From positions 62,001 through 126,000 of the forward strand of contig JAEWCZ010000066.1 of assembly GCA_023390335.1 (NCBI GenBank): 64,000 nt of DNA, written 5' to 3'. Within the stretch, counting starts at the first letter, position 1; the number at the start of each line of letters is the position of its first letter. Below, one piece after another: positions 16,569 through 24,914 of the stretch. Made by a program: the position numbers and the translations under genes. This stretch comes from Bacillota bacterium. Its GTDB lineage: Bacteria > Bacillota > Clostridia > Acetivibrionales > DSM-1351. The notes under the pieces were generated by a model that worked only from the letters and a program-made list of their open reading frames with translations, ran no database searches and was not told the origin of the DNA.

Positions 16569-16928
16569 ATGGAAAGCTACACAAACGAGGAATTAGAAGA
16601 AGCCCTGCGCATTGTTTCTTCAATAATTAACAGGTGTGAAAAAGCACAGCTTAAATTTGCTCAGGGTACTTCTCAACATACACTACTTTTTAACAGGATA
16701 AAAGCAATGCACATTTCCAAACTTTTGTTAACTAATGAAAATATCATGGACAAATATACAAAAGAAGAATTGAAAGCTGCATTACCACCCGTATCTTCAA
16801 TTATCAATAAATGTGAAAAAGCACAGCTTAAATTTGCAGAGAGTACTTCTCATCATACTCGCTTTAATAAGATGATAAAAGCTATGTATATTTCTAAGTT
16901 ATTGATAATAAAGGTATTAGAAGAATAG
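16569..16928 (+). CDS. Tandem-duplicated small helical protein
   Basis: This 119-residue protein is two copies of one unit of about 58 residues. Each contains YTxEELxxA, VSSIIN(R/K)CEKAQLKFA and IKAM(H/Y)ISKLL. Single-unit proteins of this type are common, uncharacterised clostridial ORFs. The second unit begins MDKYTKEEL and has kept an internal Met, so it may once have been a separate gene. The start has a TTGGAGG site. Function unknown; probably cytoplasmic. Confidence 0.72.
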   Translation: MESYTNEELEEALRIVSSIINRCEKAQLKFAQGTSQHTLLFNRIKAMHISKLLLTNENIMDKYTKEELKAALPPVSSIINKCEKAQLKFAESTSHHTRFNKMIKAMYISKLLIIKVLEE

Positions 16929-16970
16929 ATAAATTTCAATACATTTGTTTTAAAAAATATTATTAAAATC

Positions 16971-17002
16971 GTTGACTCTTACCTTGGAGGAGGGCTTATG
17001 AT
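16971..17002 (+). promoter_or_regulatory. Long-spacer promoter of the MerR-type gene
   Basis: TTGACT (16971-16976) and TATGAT (16997-17002) are 20 bp apart, longer than the 17 bp of sigma-A promoters. Spacers of 19-20 bp are typical of promoters controlled by MerR-family regulators. The regulator's own ATG lies 21 bp after the -10 box, so autoregulation is likely. Confidence 0.5.
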
Positions 17003-17022
17003 AATTCATGAGGTGAACAATT

Positions 17023-17772
17023 ATGATTTACACGGTTAAAGAAGTTGCTGAAATTGCAGGAGTCACTATAAAAACACTCCATCACTACCATAAAATTGGT
17101 TTGTTAAAACCCAGTCAGATAACAGATGCCGGCTACCGTCTTTATGGGGAAAAGGAACTTGAGCGTTTACAGCAGATATTATTCTATCGTGAGCTTGATT
17201 TTTCACTTAATGATATCAAAAGGGCACTTGAGGATGAACCGAGTCGATTAGTATGCTTGACTGAACAGCAGGAACTGCTCAACGCGCGCAAGCAGCGACT
17301 GGATTGTTTATTAAAGACTATTGGAGATTCGATTGTCCTCGCAAGGAGAGGAGTAATTATGGATAAATCTGCGATGTTTAATGGTCTTAACAGAGAGGAA
17401 TGGGAAAATGCACTTTCAGAACAGAGCGAATACCTTGAAGACAAATATGGATACGAATTGCCGGAAGTAAAGGCTACTCAAGTTGATAACTTAAATGAAC
17501 AAGCTGCAGAAGCGCAACAATTTATTATCAGTATATCAGAAGCTTTGAAAAACGGCTGGAAGGCAAATGATAATAGACTGCAAAAGGTATTAAACGAGCA
17601 TATTGCTTTTTTGAATAAGCATGGACATAATACTGATGCTAAAGCCTTCGCTGCTCAAGCTAAGTTCTTTTTAGAGGACGACTTCCATAGAAAGATGCTT
17701 GAAAGTCAGCAAATTGGGCTTTCCTATTATCTATATGTAACTGCAGATATGTATGCAGCTTCTAATAAGTAA
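17023..17772 (+). CDS. MerR-family regulator with TipAS-like domain
   Basis: This 249-residue protein has a MerR DNA-binding domain at residues 1-70 (YTVKEVAEIAGVTIKTLHHY, GYRLY), then a dimerisation helix. From about residue 115 it has a TipAS domain, with a GLNREEWENAL segment and an end with SYYLYVTADMYA. TipA-type regulators bind thiopeptides and other drugs and activate efflux or their own gene. The start has a GAGGTGAA site. The long-spacer promoter just upstream supports autoregulation. Ligand unknown. Confidence 0.86.
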   Translation: MIYTVKEVAEIAGVTIKTLHHYHKIGLLKPSQITDAGYRLYGEKELERLQQILFYRELDFSLNDIKRALEDEPSRLVCLTEQQELLNARKQRLDCLLKTIGDSIVLARRGVIMDKSAMFNGLNREEWENALSEQSEYLEDKYGYELPEVKATQVDNLNEQAAEAQQFIISISEALKNGWKANDNRLQKVLNEHIAFLNKHGHNTDAKAFAAQAKFFLEDDFHRKMLESQQIGLSYYLYVTADMYAASNK

Positions 17773-17816
17773 AAAATTTCGGAAATAAACAGTTTTTAAT
17801 CTTATAGAATTACCCT

Positions 17817-17850
17817 AAAAGATGCCAACTTCAAGTGGCATCTTTTTTTA
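17817..17850 (+). terminator. Intrinsic terminator after the MerR-type gene
   Basis: AAAGATGCCA pairs with TGGCATCTTT around an 8-nt loop (ACTTCAAG), followed by a run of T. Confidence 0.85.
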
Positions 17851-18038
17851 TCCCAAAGTAATCAGAGAATAACGCACGCTTAAATAGGAAATTACTGAGA
17901 TACGCCAACTATATACGTTGTTAAATTGTCAAAATCCAAACATACTGGTATCATATAATAAAAGCTTAAATAAACAGGCTCAAAGGGGCCTTAAACTATA
18001 TATACAGACAGAAAGACTAAAGGATTTGAAAATCAACT

Positions 18039-20705
18039 ATGAAAAAACTAATCATTGGAATATTGGCACATGTTGATGCGGGCAAGACAACACTATCAGA
18101 GAGTATCCTTTATCTTAGTGGTAAAATAGGGAAATTGGGAAGAGTGGACAATAAGGATGCATATTTGGATACCTACGAACTGGAAAGGGCAAGGGGTATC
18201 ACAATTTTTTCCAAACAGGCCGTATTTGAAACTGGCGAGCTAAATGTTACATTACTGGATACACCGGGGCATGTAGACTTTTCAGCTGAAATGGAGAGAA
18301 CACTACAAGTGCTGGATTATGCCATTTTGGTTATAAGCGGTGCGGATGGAGTACAGGGTCATACAAAAACGCTGTGGAATTTATTGGAAATGTATAATAT
18401 ACCTGCGTTTATATTTGTAAATAAGATGGATCAGAATGGGACGGATAAAGGCAAATTAATAAAAGACATAAAAAAACAGTTAAACGATGGATGTATTGAA
18501 TTCGGAAAGGTTGAGACAACAGAGTTTAAAGAGCAATTGTCCATGTGTGATGAAACGATTCTTGAAACCTATCTGGAAAAAGGTAATGTAGACACTCAGC
18601 AGATTAGTAAAGCTGTAAGGGAGCGCAAAGTATTTCCTTGTTTCTTTGGTTCAGCTTTGAAATTGGAAGGTATTGAGCAATTAATGCAAGGCATTGAGAA
18701 GTATGCAATGATACCTTCCTATGCAAAAGAATTTGGGGCTAAAATTTTTAAAATAACAAGGGACGAACAAGGAAACCGTCTTACTCATTTGAAACTTACA
18801 GGGGGAAAGCTAAAGGTAAAAGACCTCCTGACAAATGGGAAATGGGAAGAAAAAGTAAATCAAATCCGTATTTATTCGGGAAAGAAATACGATGCGGTAA
18901 ATGAGGTGGAGGCAGGTTCAGTATGTGCAGTAACAGGACTTAATCAGACCAGACCGGGAGAGGGCCTGGGAATAGAGGCAGCGTCTGATTCACCGCTATT
19001 GGAGCCTGTATTGTTTTACCGGATTATACTGCCGGAAGGCTGTGACCCAAGAATGATGCTTCCAAAGCTGCGTCAGATTGAAGAAGAGGAACCGGAGCTT
19101 AACATTGTATGGGATGAGCAGTTGCAAGAGATTCATGCACAAATTATGGGAGAGGTTCAGATAGAGATACTGCAGAGCGTAATACAAAGCCGGTTTGGAG
19201 TATCGGTGGACTTCGATGCAGGTAGGATTGTGTATAAGGAAACCATTGCAAATACTGTTGAGGGAGTTGGTCATTTCGAACCACTGAGACATTATGCGGA
19301 AGTTCATCTTATATTAGAGCCGGGAGATCCGGGAAGCGGTCTGCAATTTGGAACGGAATGTAGTGAGGATATTCTCGGTAGAAGTTGGCAAAGATTAGTT
19401 TTAACCCATCTGGAAGAGAAAGTGCATAGAGGAGTGCTTACAGGTTCTGCCCTTACTGATGTTAAAATAACTCTTGTTTCGGGAAGAGCACACAATAAAC
19501 ATACCGAAGGCGGCGACTTCAGAGCAGCAACCTACCGTGCGGTGCGACAAGGCTTAATGGAGGCAGAGTCCATACTCCTTGAGCCGTATTATTCATTTCA
19601 GCTAGAATTGCCTGAAAAATTGGTTGGCAGAGCTATGACTGATATTGAGAAAATGCACGGAATAAGCCAAATATCACAGACAAACGGTGAGACTGCTGTT
19701 TTAGTGGGGAGTGCACCGGTTATCACTATGAGGAATTACCAGAAAGAAGTAAATGCATACACAAAAGGTGCAGGCAGGCTATTTTGTACTGTGAAAGGTT
19801 ATGAACCCTGCCATAATGCACAGGAAATCATAGAAAGTATAGGTTATGACTCCGAAAGAGATTTGGCAAATCCCACCGGGTCTGTATTTTGTGCGAACGG
19901 AACAGGATTTTCTGTGCCTTGGGATGAAGTAAAGAAATACATGCATGTGGAAAGCTACCTTCAAAATAAAGATAACTCATTAACAGAACCTGAAAAAAGG
20001 CATGGAATTTCTCAAGAACTGTCTATCAGTTTAGAGGAGATTGACCAGATAATTGAAAGAACATATTATGTAAATCAAGGAAAAAAGTCTGCTTGGAAAA
20101 GACGTAAAACTGCCGAGGAAAGTTATTATGAAAAGTCATCCTATATGCGTACACAGAGGGAAATCAAAGAAGAATACCTTCTTGTGGACGGCTATAATAT
20201 CCTATTTGCATGGCCTGAACTGAAAGAACTTTCAGATAAGGATATAGACGCTGGGAGAATGAAGCTTCTTGATATGCTCAGCAACTATCAGGGAATTCGC
20301 CAATGCCGGATAATAGTAGTATTTGATGCTTACCGTGTTGAAGGCCATCGTGAGGAAATAGTGAGTTACCATAATATTCATGTGGTATATACTAAAGAGG
20401 CACAAACGGCGGATCAGTACATTGAAAAATTCGCACATGACAATCAGAAAAAATATAATATAACAGTTGCAACATCTGATGGTTTGCAGCAGATAATTGT
20501 AAGGGGCGCAGGGTGTGCCTTGTTATCCGCTAGAGAGCTGAAAATTGATGTGGAAGAGGCCAATAGAAGAATAAAAGAGGAGCTTCAGGAAATACAGGGA
20601 AAACACCGAAGCTATCTTATGGATACATTGCCTGCAGAAGCTAAACAGCAAATGGAGGTATTTATTAAGGAGTCGGTTGAATCAAAGGAGAAATTTAATA
20701 AATGA
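18039..20705 (+). CDS. TetM-like ribosomal-protection GTPase fused to a YacP/Rae1-type NYN nuclease
   Basis: This 888-residue protein has an EF-G/TetM-like part (residues 1 to about 650) with all G motifs: GILAHVDAGKTTLSE, RGITIF, DTPGHVD and NKMD. Standard Tet(M)-type proteins are about 640 residues. Residues about 706-875 form a NYN/PIN-like domain matching YacP (Rae1): LLVDGYNILFAWPEL, VVFDAYRVEGH, TKEAQTADQYIEK, VATSDGLQQ and ARELK. The acidic metal-site residues are kept. Rae1 cuts mRNA in the ribosomal A site, and Tet(M) also acts at the A site. Whether this protein confers tetracycline resistance cannot be told. The Dus gene overlaps its end by four bases. Confidence 0.88.
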   Translation: MKKLIIGILAHVDAGKTTLSESILYLSGKIGKLGRVDNKDAYLDTYELERARGITIFSKQAVFETGELNVTLLDTPGHVDFSAEMERTLQVLDYAILVISGADGVQGHTKTLWNLLEMYNIPAFIFVNKMDQNGTDKGKLIKDIKKQLNDGCIEFGKVETTEFKEQLSMCDETILETYLEKGNVDTQQISKAVRERKVFPCFFGSALKLEGIEQLMQGIEKYAMIPSYAKEFGAKIFKITRDEQGNRLTHLKLTGGKLKVKDLLTNGKWEEKVNQIRIYSGKKYDAVNEVEAGSVCAVTGLNQTRPGEGLGIEAASDSPLLEPVLFYRIILPEGCDPRMMLPKLRQIEEEEPELNIVWDEQLQEIHAQIMGEVQIEILQSVIQSRFGVSVDFDAGRIVYKETIANTVEGVGHFEPLRHYAEVHLILEPGDPGSGLQFGTECSEDILGRSWQRLVLTHLEEKVHRGVLTGSALTDVKITLVSGRAHNKHTEGGDFRAATYRAVRQGLMEAESILLEPYYSFQLELPEKLVGRAMTDIEKMHGISQISQTNGETAVLVGSAPVITMRNYQKEVNAYTKGAGRLFCTVKGYEPCHNAQEIIESIGYDSERDLANPTGSVFCANGTGFSVPWDEVKKYMHVESYLQNKDNSLTEPEKRHGISQELSISLEEIDQIIERTYYVNQGKKSAWKRRKTAEESYYEKSSYMRTQREIKEEYLLVDGYNILFAWPELKELSDKDIDAGRMKLLDMLSNYQGIRQCRIIVVFDAYRVEGHREEIVSYHNIHVVYTKEAQTADQYIEKFAHDNQKKYNITVATSDGLQQIIVRGAGCALLSARELKIDVEEANRRIKEELQEIQGKHRSYLMDTLPAEAKQQMEVFIKESVESKEKFNK

Positions 20706-21652
20706 GATTTTATTTTGCGCCTATGGAAGGTTTAACAGGATACATTTACAGGAACGCTCATAAGGCTTTTTTTAACAATATAGATAAATACTTTTCTCCT
20801 TTTATTATTGCAAATCAAAAAGACGGTTTTAAAACCAGAGACCTGAAAGATATTTCACCTGAAAATAATCAGTCACTGGTTTTGATTCCTCAATTGATGA
20901 CAAATAATGCGAAAGACTTTATTTATACAGCCAAGAAAATTAACAATATGGGTTATACCGAGATAAATTTAAATTTAGGATGTCCATCAGGGACTGTAGT
21001 TTCCAAAAACAGAGGCTCCGGATTTCTTGCAAAAAAGGAAGAGTTGGACATCTTTTTAGAAGAAATTTTTTCTCAAGCTGTAACTCAAATATCAATCAAA
21101 ACTAGAATAGGCAAAGACCAGCCGGAAGAATTTTATGATTTAATAAATATATTTAATAAATACCCTATTACAGAGCTTATTATACACCCCAGAATTCAAA
21201 AGGATTTTTATAAAAACAAACCCAACATGAAGATTTTTAGGGATGCGTTATCGCTTAGCAAAAATCCTGTCTGCTACAATGGTGACATTTTTACGCATTA
21301 TGATTACACAGAATTTTGTAAAGACTTTCCCGTTGTGAATACTGTAATGCTGGGAAGAGGATTATTAATAAATCCTGCATTTGCAGATGATGTTAATAAT
21401 AGTAGGAAATTGGAAAAGGGTTTATTGAAAGAGTTTCACGATAAAGTATATAATGATTATAAAGACATACTTTCCGGGGAACGAAATGTTCTGTTCAAAA
21501 TGAAAGAGTTGTGGTTTTATATGATAAATATGTTTACTGACAATGAAAAATACTCAAAGAAAATTAAGAAGTCACAAAGTTTATTTGATTATGAAGAAGC
21601 TGTTTTCAGACTGTTTGAGGAACAGGAGATTAGGAATGAGGTTACAAGATAA
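20702..21652 (+). CDS. dus: tRNA-dihydrouridine synthase (Dus family)
   Basis: This 316-residue flavoenzyme begins RFYFAPMEGLTGYIYRNAH, the FMN-binding start of Dus. It has NLGCPSGTVVSKNRGSGFL with the catalytic Cys, then IKTRIG, and VMLGRGLLINPAF near the phosphate site. It reduces uridines in tRNA to dihydrouridine, using FMN and NAD(P)H. The start overlaps the upstream stop (ATGA), so the two are co-translated. The next gene starts within its stop codon. Confidence 0.9.
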   Translation: MRFYFAPMEGLTGYIYRNAHKAFFNNIDKYFSPFIIANQKDGFKTRDLKDISPENNQSLVLIPQLMTNNAKDFIYTAKKINNMGYTEINLNLGCPSGTVVSKNRGSGFLAKKEELDIFLEEIFSQAVTQISIKTRIGKDQPEEFYDLINIFNKYPITELIIHPRIQKDFYKNKPNMKIFRDALSLSKNPVCYNGDIFTHYDYTEFCKDFPVVNTVMLGRGLLINPAFADDVNNSRKLEKGLLKEFHDKVYNDYKDILSGERNVLFKMKELWFYMINMFTDNEKYSKKIKKSQSLFDYEEAVFRLFEEQEIRNEVTR

Positions 21653-22326
21653 TGAAAAAGTTTGATAAGTATATAATGCCCCTTGGCATGGTCGGAGTTT
21701 TATTTTATTTTGCACATACTATTTTGGGTAATATTTTATGGAAAGAATATAACCCAATTACAACAGATATTAGTTCACTTACAGCAGATGGAGCGCCTAA
21801 TGCGCAAATGCTAAAGATATTAAGCTTTATTTATGGTATTTGTATGGTTTTAATGGTAATAGCCTTGATTATAAAATCGTTCAGACAATACCATATCATG
21901 CTAAAAATCGGTTATATAATTTTAATTATAATGCAATTAACGTCACTGTTTGGGTATAGTCTATTTCCATTAACCGGGGATAAAACAGAAATGAACTTTC
22001 AAAATACTATGCATATTATTGTGACAGTTGTTGTAGTGTTTACAACAATTGCATCTTCTTTTTTAATTGCTTTGGGTTACTTAAAGCAGGAAAGAATGAA
22101 GAACTTGGGGAAACTTACTTTAGTTATGGCTGTACTTATTACTATTTTCGGAATGTTTAATCCAATTTCAATGAACTTAAAATTAAATATTCTGGGTTTA
22201 ACAGAGCGATTAGTGATTTACTCAATACAGATACTTATGTTTATCTTATCATACTATTACACCTTTTTAGATAATAAGTACATGGGTTTACAACAAGCTT
22301 TTAATGGGAAAAAACACAAGATATAA
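21652..22326 (+). CDS. DUF998-like integral membrane protein
   Basis: This 224-residue protein has six predicted helices and starts within the Dus stop codon. The pattern YFAHTILGNILWKEYNPITT then DISSLTADGAPN is typical of DUF998. No function is established for the family. It ends the operon begun by the TetM-like gene. Confidence 0.78.
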   Translation: MKKFDKYIMPLGMVGVLFYFAHTILGNILWKEYNPITTDISSLTADGAPNAQMLKILSFIYGICMVLMVIALIIKSFRQYHIMLKIGYIILIIMQLTSLFGYSLFPLTGDKTEMNFQNTMHIIVTVVVVFTTIASSFLIALGYLKQERMKNLGKLTLVMAVLITIFGMFNPISMNLKLNILGLTERLVIYSIQILMFILSYYYTFLDNKYMGLQQAFNGKKHKI

Positions 22327-22412
22327 CTCAGATTGTATTTTTCACAAATTAATATATACTAGATAAACAAAGAAGTTAGCTACTCTATTACATTTATAAA
22401 AGGAGACTTACA

Positions 22413-22991
22413 ATGAACAATATAATAGAAAATATGTTAACAAGAAGAAGTGTAAGAAACTTTAAAAAGGAACAGATATCCGTAGAGGATTTAAAAACAA
22501 TTCTATTGGCTGGAAGCTATGCCCCAAGCGGTATGGGAATGCAGAGCTGGAAATTTACTGCAATACAAAATGCGGATACAATGAAAAAGGTTAATGAGGC
22601 TTTACGCCAAACCCTTTTAACAATTCCGGTTGTGGCGGAAACTCACCCATATATCGCGAGCCTGATTAAAAAAGCGGAAGACGTGAATTCCAACTTCCTA
22701 TATAATGCACCTACCTATATTATTGTCTCAAATTTGAAAGACAACAGAAATGCAATGCCGGATTCAGCATTAGCTATTGGAAATATGATGCTGGCAGCAC
22801 ACTCGCTTGGCATTGGCTCTTGCTGGTTAAACCAATTGCCAGGACTTACTAATATGCCTTTAATCCGTAAACTAATGACAGACTTGGAAATTCCGGAGAA
22901 TCACATTATATATGGTTCCGTTGTTATGGGCTATGCAGCAGAGGACCCCGATCCGGCTTCACCACGTAAAGATGTAATACACATTGTCTGA
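22413..22991 (+). CDS. Nitroreductase-family flavoprotein
   Basis: This 192-residue protein has the FMN phosphate-binding start MLTRRSVRNFKKEQIS and YAPSGMGMQSWKFTAI. It also has the later FMN loop MLAAHSLGIGSCWLNQ and the ending VMGYAAEDP. Members use FMN and NAD(P)H to reduce nitroaromatics, quinones or flavins. Physiological substrate not evident. It has its own AAAAGGAG site and a terminator downstream. Confidence 0.9.
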   Translation: MNNIIENMLTRRSVRNFKKEQISVEDLKTILLAGSYAPSGMGMQSWKFTAIQNADTMKKVNEALRQTLLTIPVVAETHPYIASLIKKAEDVNSNFLYNAPTYIIVSNLKDNRNAMPDSALAIGNMMLAAHSLGIGSCWLNQLPGLTNMPLIRKLMTDLEIPENHIIYGSVVMGYAAEDPDPASPRKDVIHIV

Positions 22992-23037
22992 TATAGAAAA
23001 TACATTAAGTTATTTGATATTAATATTTAGATTTTGC

Positions 23038-23067
23038 TCCCTCAAACCTATGGTTTGGGGGATTTTT
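23038..23067 (+). terminator. Intrinsic terminator after the nitroreductase gene
   Basis: TCCCTCAAACC (23038-23048) pairs with GGTTTGGGGGA (23052-23062) with one G-U pair, followed by five T. Confidence 0.85.
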
Positions 23068-23137
23068 GTTAAAGAAAAGTAAATCAATTACAAAAATTAC
23101 ATTTTTATGTTAATATTACTATATGGAGGGTTAAATT

Positions 23138-24418
23138 ATGAATACTATAACTGATTTAATTATTGTGGGTGCCGGTCCGGCAGGACTTATGGCCGCAAAA
23201 ACAGCAGCCGAAATGGGCCTTAAAGTTGTACTAATAGAAAAAAATAAAAATTTTAATCACCTTAAACGTGCGTGTTCCGCGCAGATAATTATGGATGACG
23301 GATACGAGAATGAATTTGTTCATATAAAGAACCAAAATATAATCTTTGAACGCAATAAATTCCGGGTAAAATATTCTGGCCCTCTTATAAATGTTACTGA
23401 TAAATTCTATTACTCACCTAATGGACATAAAATCCATTTCGCTCACCCTGATAACAAACCATTTGCTGTGAAGTTTGATAAGAATAAGCTCCTGCAAGAG
23501 TTATGCAAGGAATGTGAAAATCTTGGAGTAGATATTAGAATGGCAACTCTGGCGTACGGAGGTTCGGATATGGGCGACCATGTGGAAATAGACCTCAAAG
23601 CCAATGATAAGCATTATACCATTGAAGCAAAGAAAGCAATTATTGCTGAAGGTGTTAATGCAAAACTAACCGGAATATTCGGTCTCAATAAAAACAGACA
23701 ACATTTTGCAACAGCTCACGTTGTAAAATATATTCTAAAAGGGGTATCGGGGTACATACCTGAGAGTTGGAACTTATACTATGGAAAAGCATATCATTCC
23801 AATGCAGCAGTAATTGTAGGACCAAGCTTATATGGTGATGATACTGTTGAATTAACACTTTCCGGCAGTGCAAATATGAGGCCTGTATCAATTTTTGAAA
23901 ACGTTATTACAAACAGTCCCCTTAAAAACCAGTTTGCCAAAGCAACTGTAATAGATACTCATGGGTGTGCAGTTAAAGCATTTATGTCTCTGAAAAAGCC
24001 GTATACGGGTAATTTCCTCTCTATAGGCGACAGTGCTGCTTTTGTTGAAGTTGAGGTACAGGGTGCTTTAATGTGCGGATATCATGCGGCAAAGGCTATT
24101 AATAGTGAGCTTAACGGTAAGAATGGCTTTGAAAATTATACTAATTGGTGGAATGAATCTTTTGAATTTAACAGTGATGAATATCTTAAAGTTTCTCAAG
24201 GTTATGCACTGGTTCCCACATATACAGATGATGAACTTGACTACTTGTTCTCTTTAGTGGAAGGAAAAACATTGGAGGGTACATATAGCCAATATAAAAC
24301 CCCAAAGCTTATCTGGAATTCCATTTTGCAAAATCAGGATCAAATTAAAACTGAAAGACCTGAAATATTTAAAAAAATATTGAATATGAATCATTTGACA
24401 CTAACGGGTACGTTTTAA
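23138..24418 (+). CDS. FAD-dependent oxidoreductase, geranylgeranyl-reductase-like
   Basis: This 426-residue protein has the FAD dinucleotide-binding motif IIVGAGPAGLMAAKTAAEMG at the N-terminus with LIEKN after it. The second FAD contact, FLSIGDSAAFVEVEVQGALM, lies near residue 290. The layout matches the p-hydroxybenzoate-hydroxylase / geranylgeranyl-reductase group. Substrate unknown. The start has a GGAGGG site. Its last 50 bases overlap a convergent membrane-protein gene, which is uncommon. Confidence 0.82.
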   Translation: MNTITDLIIVGAGPAGLMAAKTAAEMGLKVVLIEKNKNFNHLKRACSAQIIMDDGYENEFVHIKNQNIIFERNKFRVKYSGPLINVTDKFYYSPNGHKIHFAHPDNKPFAVKFDKNKLLQELCKECENLGVDIRMATLAYGGSDMGDHVEIDLKANDKHYTIEAKKAIIAEGVNAKLTGIFGLNKNRQHFATAHVVKYILKGVSGYIPESWNLYYGKAYHSNAAVIVGPSLYGDDTVELTLSGSANMRPVSIFENVITNSPLKNQFAKATVIDTHGCAVKAFMSLKKPYTGNFLSIGDSAAFVEVEVQGALMCGYHAAKAINSELNGKNGFENYTNWWNESFEFNSDEYLKVSQGYALVPTYTDDELDYLFSLVEGKTLEGTYSQYKTPKLIWNSILQNQDQIKTERPEIFKKILNMNHLTLTGTF

Positions 24419-24896
24419 TGAATTTTCTAAAACAAATATTCCAGGTACTTGCATAAACAAGTGAAAAGGAGAAAAAAATTAGTAAAGTTAAAGGTGCTGA
24501 TAACATACCGGATATATCTGTAAAGGCCGAAATACCTACTATATAAGTTAGAAATATCATCCCGAGAGATAATGCTACGCTTGAAGATATTATAGAAATT
24601 ACCATTCCCTTTCTATAAAGTAATATTCCCATAACGATACCTAGCAGCCCGGTGGTAAAAAGCAGGATTATTGTCTCCTGTGCACTAACTATAATAAGAA
24701 TTAATGCTGAAGAAAAATAGACAGTGAAACAAAGAGAAATATTACAAACAGCAGCTATCGCAATAGGCAGAGTACTTAACGGACTTAAGGCCAACCCGAT
24801 TGCTGGTAAAAAAACAGGTGCTGATTGGAATAGTACGGTTATTGTTGTCAATATTCCTCCAGTACATATAAACCTGCCTATATTTGTTTTTCGCAA
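24369..24896 (-). CDS. Small polytopic membrane protein
   Basis: The start is TTG at 24896 behind TAGGAGGAATTTAAA. The 175-residue product has about five hydrophobic helices with PAIGLALSPLSTLPIAIAAV near the start. This is somewhat like S-component or DUF2232-type membrane proteins, but the match is weak. It overlaps the convergent FAD gene by 50 bases and lies 18 bases downstream of the sugar-dehydrogenase-like gene on the same strand. Confidence 0.6.
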   Translation of the reverse strand: MRKTNIGRFICTGGILTTITVLFQSAPVFLPAIGLALSPLSTLPIAIAAVCNISLCFTVYFSSALILIIVSAQETIILLFTTGLLGIVMGILLYRKGMVISIISSSVALSLGMIFLTYIVGISAFTDISGMLSAPLTLLIFFSFSLVYASTWNICFRKFIKTYPLVSNDSYSIFF

Positions 24897-24914
24897 TTTA
24901 AATTCCTCCTATCA

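Noticed and set aside
16998..17039. 13-codon frame MIIHEVNNYDLHG with a GGAGGAGGG-like site before the MerR-type gene
   Set aside because: The ATG lies in the putative -10 box (16997-17002), so it is probably not transcribed; the GGAGG is within the promoter spacer.
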